Assembly (NCBI GenBank): GCA_016783445.1 | Contig: JADHWO010000023.1 | Span: 1 to 33,866 of the forward strand | DNA from: Candidatus Aminicenantota bacterium | GTDB taxonomy: Bacteria > Acidobacteriota > Aminicenantia > Aminicenantales > Aminicenantaceae | Reading direction: 5' to 3' | Length of the DNA stretch: 33,866 bases | Shown here: in pieces, positions 6,019 to 13,741 of the stretch | How the letters are laid out: every line of letters begins with the position of its first letter | How positions within the stretch are numbered: position 1 is the first letter of the stretch | Notes under the pieces: model-generated | Databases searched by the model: none | Told to the model about the DNA's origin: nothing | Seen by the model: the letters and a program-made list of their open reading frames with translations, nothing else | Program-made: the position numbers and the translations under genes

Positions 6019-8082
6019 ATGACTAAAGACACCGAAACCATTAAAATCACCGAAAAAGATCTAACCTTTCTAGAAAAAGAGCTTTCTCGATCCAACAAGC
6101 CTATTCTCCTTTCCGAGATGACAAAAAAACTGGCTTACCTGAAAATCTCCAGTCAATTGAGTCAAGAAGTTAAAAAATACGATCCCTATTGCCTGTACGA
6201 AATTGGAGACCTCATCTGCAAAGAATACGATGAACCTCTAATGATAGGCAGTAAACAAATTGAACAATTCAAAGGAGCAATTGTCTTAAAAATAATAGGG
6301 AAAGGCGATTACAAAGATTACAACTGCGAGATGCTGGAAGTCGATCACCCAGGAGGAGGTATATTCCGGAAATACATCGATTATATGAAAAAAAACAAAA
6401 CTCAGGTTCTCTTACCCGCCAACACAGATGGAAAAGCAAAGACTCCTGAAAAAATCGAAAAAAAAGATGACCCTAGACGCAGTGAGCTTCCTATGACAGA
6501 TAAAGATTATAAATCTCTGGATAAAAATCTAAAAACTGCACTCTCCAAATCAGAGAAATTTTTTAATTTGAATAACTACTGGCAGCTCACAGAGAAGCGA
6601 ATGGAAATTAAGGAGAAAATAATAAATGAAATAAAAAAACATCTCCTGGATACAAAATCATCTGTCGCAACAGCAGAGCTGGTGAATAAATTTATTAAAA
6701 TTGAGAAGACGGATAAACTCTTTGAACTCTACTGTATGAGCTTAACTTATATTCTGGAAAAAGAGTACAAGAAGGATTTTATTTATGTATCTCCTTTTGA
6801 ATGGGGCAAGTGGCATCTGAAAAAAACACTTAATTCACTTTCAGTAAATTTGCCCATCTCAGCTACAAAAGCAAAGCTCCCTGCCTTAGACGAGAAGATA
6901 AAGAGGGAAACAACCCAGGCACAAGGTTTCCCTTTAAAAGTTTATCTCACCTGGAGAGAAATCCTCTCAGGAGGAATAAAAACGCCTAAAAATATCAATA
7001 AAGAATTATCCCATTCAAGAGAATATGTATTTACAGATATAGAGGAAGAAAAGGACTATACTGTTTATTACTACCCATCTTCTGGTTTTTTTCTTGGCTT
7101 TGAAGAGTTTTACGAAAGCAATAACGTACCTCAGGGAGCAAGCTTAACTCTGGAGAGAAAAGGACCAGCTCAATTCAGCTTCTGGCTGAAGAAATCAAAG
7201 AAAAAACTTTCTGTCATGAAGGTAGTATATGACTCTAAAGAAGATAAATTCGCTCTGAGCGATGAAGATGTTTTTACCTATGCTCTTCCTAACAAAATAA
7301 TTCACCTTGAAAGAGAGACTTTGACCAAGCTTTTCTTCCTATACCAGCAAAGGGGCAATCTGGATCTCCAGGAGTTTCTTGCTCTCATTTTTAAGAATTT
7401 TGGCCTGGAAGGCAACAATTACTCTCTCCATTACTTAAGAGCCTTCCATTTAGTCGATATTTTAAAACAAACTACAGATGAAGATGTCGAAAAAATCCTG
7501 CTCAATTCACCAGAGTTTTCCCAGTCCGAAAAAAACAAAGGGATCTTCCTCTATAAGGAAAAGATAGAAATCGAAGAAGAAGTGAGACCTGAAGAGCCTG
7601 CAGAGGTTATTCAAGAAACTACCCCCGAGGAAAAGGCAGAAGAGGTTCCACCTGGAGCCGCAGCTTTAGAAACTCCTGCTGAAGAAATTTCCCCTACAGA
7701 AGTTAAGGAAAAAATAAAAGAAGAGATTAGAGTTGAAGCACCCCCCGAAGCTGTGTCAGTGGAAATTGAAGAAGAACCACTAAAACCAGCAAAAGAAAGA
7801 ATCTCGCGTAAGAAGAGATTAAGGGTTGAGACCGAGAGAGATCCCAGGGCAAGAAAAGGAGCAAAAAGATTTATTGAAGAACGAATTGAGCTCGAAGAAT
7901 CCGAACAGGAAGCCCTAATAGCTGTTAAGGCAAAGGAGAAAATGGAAACAGAAGAAGAAAAAGCAGAACCTCCTCCCAAAGAGAAAAAAGAAAAACTTAA
8001 ACCTTATGTTTCTGAGGAACCCGCTTTTGGTATTTTTGCTGAAAAGCTTAAAACAGCACTAGGTAAAAAAAAGAAAAAGTAA
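6019..8082 (+). CDS. large charged protein of unknown function, last gene of the operon
   Basis: The 687-residue product starts two bases after the OTC stop, with AGGA about seven bases upstream, so it belongs to the same transcript. No signal peptide or membrane segment is seen. Residues 1-135 form a compact region with GGGIFRKYIDYM; residues 155-510 are mixed alpha/beta with many Lys, Glu and aromatic residues. From about 512 to the end it becomes a long Glu/Lys/Pro/Ala-rich tail, probably disordered with helical stretches, ending in a short conserved-looking segment (FGIFAEKLKTALG) and a poly-Lys end. I recognise no catalytic motif. It meets the SelB-like gene tail to tail, five bases apart. 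Confidence 0.8.
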   Translation: MTKDTETIKITEKDLTFLEKELSRSNKPILLSEMTKKLAYLKISSQLSQEVKKYDPYCLYEIGDLICKEYDEPLMIGSKQIEQFKGAIVLKIIGKGDYKDYNCEMLEVDHPGGGIFRKYIDYMKKNKTQVLLPANTDGKAKTPEKIEKKDDPRRSELPMTDKDYKSLDKNLKTALSKSEKFFNLNNYWQLTEKRMEIKEKIINEIKKHLLDTKSSVATAELVNKFIKIEKTDKLFELYCMSLTYILEKEYKKDFIYVSPFEWGKWHLKKTLNSLSVNLPISATKAKLPALDEKIKRETTQAQGFPLKVYLTWREILSGGIKTPKNINKELSHSREYVFTDIEEEKDYTVYYYPSSGFFLGFEEFYESNNVPQGASLTLERKGPAQFSFWLKKSKKKLSVMKVVYDSKEDKFALSDEDVFTYALPNKIIHLERETLTKLFFLYQQRGNLDLQEFLALIFKNFGLEGNNYSLHYLRAFHLVDILKQTTDEDVEKILLNSPEFSQSEKNKGIFLYKEKIEIEEEVRPEEPAEVIQETTPEEKAEEVPPGAAALETPAEEISPTEVKEKIKEEIRVEAPPEAVSVEIEEEPLKPAKERISRKKRLRVETERDPRARKGAKRFIEERIELEESEQEALIAVKAKEKMETEEEKAEPPPKEKKEKLKPYVSEEPAFGIFAEKLKTALGKKKKK

Positions 8083-8107
8083 ATCCTTTACAGAACCTCC
8101 CGTAAAG
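8063..8107 (-). terminator. possible terminator at the end of the minus-strand rnr unit
   Basis: On the minus strand CTTTAC (8107-8102) pairs with GTAAAG (8091-8086) around a 10-base loop overlapping the stop codon, then a T-rich tract follows (8082-8063). The stem is only six base pairs, so support is weak. Confidence 0.3.
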
Positions 8108-9200
8108 ACCCTTTTCTCCGGGTCACCCCCATTTGGTCCAGAAGTTCTAACAGAGGAATCGCAAACTTTCGGGTGAGGCCGGTCAGTTCTTTAAAATCGG
8201 CAACAGACATTTCCCTTTTACCGGACTTCCTTATTTTTGAAATAATTTCATCCAGCCAACGCGAATGAAGGATTAATCCATCCTTCCCCTGAATGATTTT
8301 TTTTCTCTCGATGAGAAAAGAAAGTATTTTATGGAGTTTTTTTCCTGAGCAGTGAAAATGTTGCTGAAGATCTTTCAAAGAGTACAGGTGAAACTCTCCC
8401 TTTAAGCACAGGTTTTCAAGCTCTCCTAAGGTTTTTTCTTCTTCGGGTGTAAGGATAATCTTAAAATCGGGAAGAGCAAACTTATCTTCTATTTGATTAA
8501 TCTGGCCCGAGTGCAAGAGATGCTTCAGGGCTAAGGAGAGGATCCTTGGATGCAGGTTAAATCTTTTTTCGATTTTTTCCAAAGATAGACCTGATAAATC
8601 GGAATGCTTTTGATGAAAAAAAGAAAGAAGGAAAAGAATTTTCTTTGAGAGGAATTCCAGGCTTTCCTGGGAAAGAAGCAAAAGAGGAGTAAAAGAGAGA
8701 ATTCTTACTTCTCCTTCTGTTTCTAATTGCTGGGTTAAATTAAGAAGCTTCTTCCTTGTTAGATATGAAAAATCCATTATTTCTCTTTCTCTTAAGCCCT
8801 GAAGCCCTTTTTCTTTTACCAAACCAAAAAGCATCTTTTTCTCATCGCCCAGAAGATACTTAAGAAAGGATACTCTTTTTTTTATCTTTTCCTGGCTTAT
8901 TTTCTCCGAAAAGGGATTAAGAACATATCCTTTTCCCAGAATGCGCCTTTTTCCTGGCCCTTGAACCTCAAAACTATCCTTCCATTTTAGAGCAAGAGGC
9001 AGGCCAGTGTGGACTCGAATAAAAAAAAGATCCTGTTTTTCTTTTTGAAAACGTTCGTAAAAATGAAAAGAGGCAGAAATCTTTTTCCCCTGGGCAAGAA
9101 GCAGTACATCTAGAGTGTTTTTTTCCTCAACAGGCGTAAAGTCGACAACCGCATCAAAACAAGCTGTTTTTTTCAAATCCTTTCCTTCCCTGTCGGACAT
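8088..9200 (-). CDS. SelB C-terminal-half-like protein without the GTPase domains
   Basis: The 370-residue product matches the second half of the selenocysteine elongation factor SelB. Near residues 64-94 it has a domain-III-like pattern (LPLALKWKDSFEV ... RILGKGYVLNP, compare the usual gDrF ... GGG.VLdP). Winged-helix repeats follow, and the last 40 residues (331-370) carry the SelB hallmark TRKFAIPLLELLDQMGVTRR. The G domain and domain II (about 260 residues) are absent. The start ATG lies inside the end of rnr (28-base overlap), with AAGGAT upstream, so it is translated with RNase R. The last winged helices of SelB bind the SECIS hairpin, so an RNA-binding role is plausible. It could be half of a split SelB or a repurposed RNA binder. 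Confidence 0.75.
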   Translation of the reverse strand: MSDREGKDLKKTACFDAVVDFTPVEEKNTLDVLLLAQGKKISASFHFYERFQKEKQDLFFIRVHTGLPLALKWKDSFEVQGPGKRRILGKGYVLNPFSEKISQEKIKKRVSFLKYLLGDEKKMLFGLVKEKGLQGLREREIMDFSYLTRKKLLNLTQQLETEGEVRILSFTPLLLLSQESLEFLSKKILFLLSFFHQKHSDLSGLSLEKIEKRFNLHPRILSLALKHLLHSGQINQIEDKFALPDFKIILTPEEEKTLGELENLCLKGEFHLYSLKDLQQHFHCSGKKLHKILSFLIERKKIIQGKDGLILHSRWLDEIISKIRKSGKREMSVADFKELTGLTRKFAIPLLELLDQMGVTRRKGSLREVL

Positions 9201-11239
9201 ATTGTCAAGCCCATCCTTCTCAGAATCGGGTTAACAGAAACCACGACAACTTTCAGCCTATTCCCTAACTCAAATTTCCTTCCTGTCCTTTTGCCAACAA
9301 GAGTTTTTTCTGTTTTTTTAAAATAGTAATCTCTGCCTAAATCAGAATAAAAGACAATCCCGTCTACAAAATAATCATCAAGTTCTACAACCAGGCCAGC
9401 TTTGGTGATATCGACAATTATACCGTAAAACTCTTCCCCTAGTTTCTCTTTTAGGAGTCGGAATATCCTCCACTTGATCAGCTCTCTCTCTGCCCCCTCT
9501 GCATTTCGTTCTTGTTGGGAGCTTTGAAGAGCCACAGAAGAAAGGGAGGGCATCTTTTCTTTTTCCTGCCTGAGGACTCTTTTCAAGATACGGTGAATGA
9601 CCAAATCAGGATACCGCCTGATGGGGGAAGTAAAGTGAGTATATTTTTTTTTGGCAAGACCGTAATGACCTGCGTCTTCTTCAGAATATGTAGCTATTCT
9701 CAGCGATTTTAATACCTGTATACTTATAAATTTTTCCTCTGGCTTCCCTTCAGCCTTCTTCAGAGCTTCCTGCAGATCCTTTGAGTTCACTTTTTTTGGT
9801 GATGGGAGGAGGATATTAAAATGGCAAAGCATCTCCCGAAGCGCCTTCATATCTTCAATACCAGGGGGAGGATGAATCCTGTATATCAATGGAACATTCT
9901 TCAGGCTGAGAAAAGAGGCTACAGCTTCATTGGCTGTTACCATAAATTCTTCAATAAGCTGATGGGCTTCGTTGCGTTCAAAAGGCACAATCGAGTGGAG
10001 GCTCCCCTCTTTATAGACAAGTTCAGGCTCAAGAAGGTCAAAATCCAGGCTTCCTTCTTTTTCCCTTCTTTTTCTTAAAATTCTCACCAGTTCCTTCATC
10101 AGCAATAGATGAGGAATCAGTTTGGAATATCTGCGCCTTTCTTTCTCGTCTCCTTGGAATATTTTGTAAACATTCTTATAGGTCATCCTCTCTGCTGTTT
10201 TGATTAGAGAAGGATAAAATTTTGTCTTTACAACCGCACCATCTCTGTTTATCTCAAGCAGTACTGAAAAAGTTAATTTCTCTTCTTTTGGCCTCAGGCT
10301 GCAGATATGGTTTGAAAGCTCCTCAGGGAGCATGGGAAGAGTCAGGTCAGGAAAATAAACGCTTGTTCCTCTCTCAAAAGCCTCAGAATCCAGGGAGGAA
10401 CCTGGCTTGACATAATGGGATACATCAGCAATATGCACTCCAAGAAGAAAATGTCCGTTTTTTAGCTTTCTCACACTCACTGCATCGTCAAAATCCCGGG
10501 CATTTTCACCATCTATCGTTACGGTCAGCCAGTTCCTGTAATCCTTTCTCTGTTTCCTGTCCTCGGCGCTAATTTCTGAGGAGAATCCCCTGGCTTCTGC
10601 TAAAACCTCTTCTAAAAATGAAGAGGCCAAACTAAATCTCTTGATGATAGTGCGGGTATCCACTCCAGGGGCATCGGGCATTCCAAGAACATCTGTCAGC
10701 TTCAAAGTGCCCCTGTCCACCTCAACGATCATCCCTGGATGGGGAGAAACCTGTTTTTCACAGGTTATAGGAATTTCTTCTGATGAAGGAGAATCAAAAG
10801 GAAGGAAAAAAGCCTGTCCCATTCGTTCTGAATAGAGGCCAACCATTTCCTTTGCTCCTTTTTTGACAATCCTGATCACTCGCCCCTCAGGCTTTCCTCT
10901 TTTCCCTTTTTCTCGATAGAGGACTTCTACAATATCTCCCTTCAGTGCACCCCCTGAGTGACGGGCTGGAACAAAAATATCTTCAGATAATCCTTTCTCC
11001 GGGCTGACAAAACCGTATCCTCTAGGAGATGGGAAAAATTTTCCTTTAACCAGATTCGATTTTGCGGGCACATAATACAGTCTCTTCAACCTGAGCACAA
11101 CTCCCTGCCCCTGCAATTTCTTGAGCCTTTTACTTAATACCTGTTTTTCTCTCGGAGACAGATGAAGCTCCCGCGCTATCTTCTGGAAGCTCAAACCTTC
11201 CCTTCTCTTCCTTAAAAGAGATACAATCTCGCTATCCAT
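9173..11239 (-). CDS. rnr: ribonuclease R (RNB-family 3'-5' exoribonuclease)
   Basis: The 688-residue enzyme degrades structured RNA from the 3' end. An N-terminal winged helix (1-60) is followed by cold-shock/OB domains (65-190) with PSPRGYGFVSP, the RNB catalytic domain starting with TIDGENARDFDDAV (241-254; the clustered Asp residues bind Mg2+), GTSVYFPD (291-298), YTHFTSPIRRYPDLVIHRIL further on, and a C-terminal S1 domain. Length is slightly below the E. coli enzyme (about 810), mainly from a shorter basic tail. No good Shine-Dalgarno precedes the ATG at 11239; the upstream 20 bases are almost all A. It overlaps the SelB-like gene by 28 bases. Confidence 0.95.
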   Translation of the reverse strand: MDSEIVSLLRKRREGLSFQKIARELHLSPREKQVLSKRLKKLQGQGVVLRLKRLYYVPAKSNLVKGKFFPSPRGYGFVSPEKGLSEDIFVPARHSGGALKGDIVEVLYREKGKRGKPEGRVIRIVKKGAKEMVGLYSERMGQAFFLPFDSPSSEEIPITCEKQVSPHPGMIVEVDRGTLKLTDVLGMPDAPGVDTRTIIKRFSLASSFLEEVLAEARGFSSEISAEDRKQRKDYRNWLTVTIDGENARDFDDAVSVRKLKNGHFLLGVHIADVSHYVKPGSSLDSEAFERGTSVYFPDLTLPMLPEELSNHICSLRPKEEKLTFSVLLEINRDGAVVKTKFYPSLIKTAERMTYKNVYKIFQGDEKERRRYSKLIPHLLLMKELVRILRKRREKEGSLDFDLLEPELVYKEGSLHSIVPFERNEAHQLIEEFMVTANEAVASFLSLKNVPLIYRIHPPPGIEDMKALREMLCHFNILLPSPKKVNSKDLQEALKKAEGKPEEKFISIQVLKSLRIATYSEEDAGHYGLAKKKYTHFTSPIRRYPDLVIHRILKRVLRQEKEKMPSLSSVALQSSQQERNAEGAERELIKWRIFRLLKEKLGEEFYGIIVDITKAGLVVELDDYFVDGIVFYSDLGRDYYFKKTEKTLVGKRTGRKFELGNRLKVVVVSVNPILRRMGLTICPTGKERI

Positions 11240-11289
11240 TTTTGTTTTTTTTACTATTCTTTATTTTAAAGATTTTTTACTCGATATTT

Positions 11290-11316
11290 CTGCGAGGAGC
11301 TTAGCAACGTGACAAC
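11290..11316. repeat. degenerate copy of the GCGAGGAGCGAAGC repeat
   Basis: CTGCGAGGAGCTTAGCAACGTGACAA aligns with the right arm of the element at 1718-1826 (GTTGCGAGGAGCGAAGCGACG). It is only a fragment, with no inverted ends. Confidence 0.35.
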
Positions 11317-11331
11317 CTTTTCATTAAAGAT

Positions 11332-11391
11332 GGGTTTGATGAATCAAATTCCTTCACTCCTATTAATATGAGGGTTTGATAAATCAAGCCC
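11332..11391. repeat. two tandem TTTGAT/ATCAAA palindromes
   Basis: GGGTTTGAT-ga-ATCAAA (11332-11348) and GGGTTTGAT-aa-ATCAAGCCC (11372-11391) are related hairpins 23 bases apart, upstream of rnr and downstream of the 212-residue gene. They differ from the GGGG...CCCC family next to them. Confidence 0.5.
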
Positions 11392-11402
11392 CTAAGGAAT
11401 AT

Positions 11403-11424
11403 AAATGGGGCCTGTCCCCATTTT
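11403..11424. repeat. AAATGGGG-N5-CCCCATTT palindrome, possible terminator
   Basis: An 8-bp perfect stem with a 5-base loop lies about 10 bases downstream of the stop of the 212-residue minus-strand gene. It is the best-preserved member of the dispersed palindrome family and could end that transcript. Confidence 0.55.
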
Positions 11425-11434
11425 AACATTTTTA

Positions 11435-12073
11435 CTAATAATAATAGAGAGAGATATATGGAATTTTATATTTGTCTCTTAAAACCTTTACAAGTTTAAC
11501 CTTAAAAATTCTTTTAAATTCTTCTTCTTTGAATTTATATCCAGCCAGAACTTCCTCCTTAATCTTTGCTTTTTCTCCATCAGGAGCATTCTGCCAGAGA
11601 AGCTTTTCGACTTCTCCTTCTATTTGCTCAAGTTCCTCCTCATTAAAATAACTTTGAGAAAGAATTGTTTGAGCTCTTAAATAAGCTTCTTTTAAGTAAG
11701 TTATCTTGGGCGGGATCATTTCTAAGAACTTTTTTAGTTCGGTCTTTGCTTGTTCTTTTTTCTTTTTTCTATCTCCCAGCCATTCCTTAAAACCAACCTT
11801 CCTTTCTCTATACTGCTCAAAAGCTCTCAAAACATTATTACTGCAGAAGACAAGAGACTGAATTCTGTCCTTTTTTCCAGGTGCCTGCCTATAATTTTCT
11901 AAAGAACTCTTTATTCCTTCCAGGACAACAGGAAGAGGAATTTCCATCTCTTCCCATAATACAACAAGGTCTAGCTCTTTTGAGGAGAGGAAAAAAGGAG
12001 CTCCCCGCTGCTTAAAAAAATACCGTGCAATAGACTGAAAATAGTCGCTTCTACTGTTCTCTTTGTTACCCAC
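11435..12073 (-). CDS. protein of unknown function downstream of coaX
   Basis: The 212-residue product is soluble, with no signal peptide. An N-terminal part (YFQSIARYFFKQRGAPFFLSS) looks like a small helical or winged-helix fold. It is followed by a Lys/Glu-rich helical middle (residues 90-125, probably coiled coil) and a C-terminal basic stretch ending YISLYYY. The start is GTG at 12073, with only a weak AGAGAG upstream. It lies 29 bases after the coaX stop on the same strand, so it is probably co-transcribed with birA-coaX. I recognise no family; a loose resemblance to replication-accessory (DnaD-like) helices is too weak to use. Confidence 0.7.
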   Translation of the reverse strand: MGNKENSRSDYFQSIARYFFKQRGAPFFLSSKELDLVVLWEEMEIPLPVVLEGIKSSLENYRQAPGKKDRIQSLVFCSNNVLRAFEQYRERKVGFKEWLGDRKKKKEQAKTELKKFLEMIPPKITYLKEAYLRAQTILSQSYFNEEELEQIEGEVEKLLWQNAPDGEKAKIKEEVLAGYKFKEEEFKRIFKVKLVKVLRDKYKIPYISLYYY

Positions 12074-12102
12074 AATATTTCTCTCTGGTTAGGAATAATT
12101 TT

Positions 12103-12870
12103 TTACTTCTTATTTCTTTCATACAGGATTCTCAGTCCATCCAAAGTCAGATTAGGCTCCTGAAAATTGATGGACTTGACCTCATGGCCTATTTGGGCAG
12201 CAAATCCTCCTGTTGAGATGACAATAGCTTCCCCACCTAATTCTTTTTTGATCTCTTCGATGATATTGGAAATCAGGCCAATATAACCAAAATGAAGGCC
12301 TGACTGCATACTGGCAACAGTTGTTCGGCCTATTGCCTCTTTTGGTTTTTTTATCTCTATACGTGGTAACTTGGCAGTTTTTAAATAAAGTGCTTCCGCC
12401 GAAATCTGAATCCCTGGAGCTATAGAGCCTCCTAAATACTCTCCCTTAGAAGAAACGGCATCAAATGTTGTAGCTGTTCCAAAATCTACCACAATGCAGG
12501 GACCTCCATGCTTCTCATAGGCTGCAATAGCGCCAACAACTCTATCTGCTCCAACCTCAAGAGGATTTTCATAAAGAATCGCCATCCCAGTTTTTAAACC
12601 AGGTCCAACAACCAAGAGGTTAATCCCAAACAGGCTCCGGCTTAAATCCTGAAAGACCGGAGTCAGTGGAGGAACAACACTGGAGAGGATGGTGGATTTT
12701 ATCTCCGTCTTTTCTGGTCCGGATAATGAAAGCAAGTTTAACAGGGTAACACCATATTCATCGCAGGTTTTATCTCTTTCTGTCTTGACCTTCCAACTCC
12801 TGATTAATTTCTTTCCCTCGAATATCCCAAAAACAATGTTAGTATTACCGATATCTATGGCTAAAAGCAT
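12103..12870 (-). CDS. coaX: type III pantothenate kinase
   Basis: The 255-residue enzyme phosphorylates pantothenate, the first step of coenzyme A synthesis. The ASKHA-fold phosphate motifs are clear: AIDIGNTN at 4-11, GADRVVGAIAAYE near residue 105, and DFGTATTFDAV near 125. GGSIAPG and a C-terminal STGGFA also fit. A GTG seven codons upstream is possible, but AAGGAGG ends six bases before the ATG at 12870, which fixes the start there. That ribosome binding site lies inside the last codons of birA, whose stop is one base away, so the two are coupled. birA and coaX commonly sit together. Confidence 0.95.
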   Translation of the reverse strand: MLLAIDIGNTNIVFGIFEGKKLIRSWKVKTERDKTCDEYGVTLLNLLSLSGPEKTEIKSTILSSVVPPLTPVFQDLSRSLFGINLLVVGPGLKTGMAILYENPLEVGADRVVGAIAAYEKHGGPCIVVDFGTATTFDAVSSKGEYLGGSIAPGIQISAEALYLKTAKLPRIEIKKPKEAIGRTTVASMQSGLHFGYIGLISNIIEEIKKELGGEAIVISTGGFAAQIGHEVKSINFQEPNLTLDGLRILYERNKK

Positions 12871-12871
12871 C

Positions 12872-13630
12872 TTATGCCTCCTTGGTTTCACTTTTTATTG
12901 TTTTTATCTCTGCTGAAAAAAAAGACCTTCTCTCTCCCCTGGTTTCAAGGATAAGGCCTCCTAACAAATCTATCCCCTGATAAGTTCCAGAAACCTCCGT
13001 TCCTCCCGTAATCACAGTGATATCTTTTCCTGGAGCCAAGACAGAATTCTCCTGAAAAGCCCTGACAATATTTTCCGCCTTACCCTGCAAAAACTGACCG
13101 TACCAATAGTTCAAAACAGGCCAGAGGTTTCCGAGAAGGGCCTTTTTGTCTACTTCTACCTTTGTTATAAGTTTAAGGGAAGTGGCTTGATGGCGAATCT
13201 CTTCAGGAAAAGTTTCCCTCCTGTGGCTCACATTCAATCCAATCCCAAGGATAACATAGTTAAGCTGGCTCCCCAAAAAACCACTCTCGCAAAGAATGCC
13301 TCCTAATTTTTTCTTGCCCCAAATTACATCATTTGGCCATTTTAATCTGATCCTGAGACCGACTGACTTAAAAATGGCATCACAAACCGATACTCCTGCC
13401 ATAAGGGGTAAAAGAGAAATGTCGGAATGGGGAGGATGGAGAATGACAGATAGGTAAAGCCCCTTTTCTCTAGCAGAGAACCAACTTCTTCCCTTTGTAC
13501 CTTTCCCTTTTGTCTGCTCAGCGGAGACAACAGCCGTGCCCTCTTCTTCTCCGTTATATGCCAGCTTTTTTGCCAGATCATTGGTAGACGAGCAACTTTT
13601 TACCCTGCGGATTTTTGCCCCAATCTCCAT
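12872..13630 (-). CDS. birA: biotin--[acetyl-CoA-carboxylase] ligase (no DNA-binding domain)
   Basis: The 252-residue enzyme activates biotin with ATP and attaches it to the lysine of biotin carboxyl carrier proteins. SSTNDLA near residue 13, the KGKGTKGRSWFS loop near 40-52 (biotinyl-AMP binding), LKWPNDVIW near 98 with the LGGIL that follows, and GIGLNVSH near 128 are the core motifs. A small C-terminal SH3-like domain (GTYQGIDLLGGL) ends the protein. The N-terminal helix-turn-helix of E. coli BirA is missing, so it should not act as a repressor. The substrate carrier protein is not encoded in the window. No strong ribosome binding site precedes the ATG. Confidence 0.93.
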   Translation of the reverse strand: MEIGAKIRRVKSCSSTNDLAKKLAYNGEEEGTAVVSAEQTKGKGTKGRSWFSAREKGLYLSVILHPPHSDISLLPLMAGVSVCDAIFKSVGLRIRLKWPNDVIWGKKKLGGILCESGFLGSQLNYVILGIGLNVSHRRETFPEEIRHQATSLKLITKVEVDKKALLGNLWPVLNYWYGQFLQGKAENIVRAFQENSVLAPGKDITVITGGTEVSGTYQGIDLLGGLILETRGERRSFFSAEIKTIKSETKEA

Positions 13631-13659
13631 GGTTTTAAGTTAAAAGCTCAGAGTGCGAA

Positions 13660-13689
13660 ATTATGATTAATTCCCTTTTAATACTTCAA
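13660..13689 (-). promoter_or_regulatory. possible promoter of birA-coaX
   Basis: On the minus strand TTGAAG (13689-13684), 18 bases, CATAAT (13665-13660). The predicted start is about 23 bases before the birA ATG. The -35 is only moderately similar to consensus. Confidence 0.3.
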
Positions 13690-13741
13690 AATTCTGAAAA
13701 CCCTATGTCTACACAATTTTCTGTGAATCTTGAACTGTTAT

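Noticed and set aside
8088-11239. Selenoprotein gene or SECIS element near the SelB-like gene
   Set aside because: Neither neighbouring gene shows an in-frame TGA continuing into conserved protein, and no tRNA-Sec or selA/selD is in the window.
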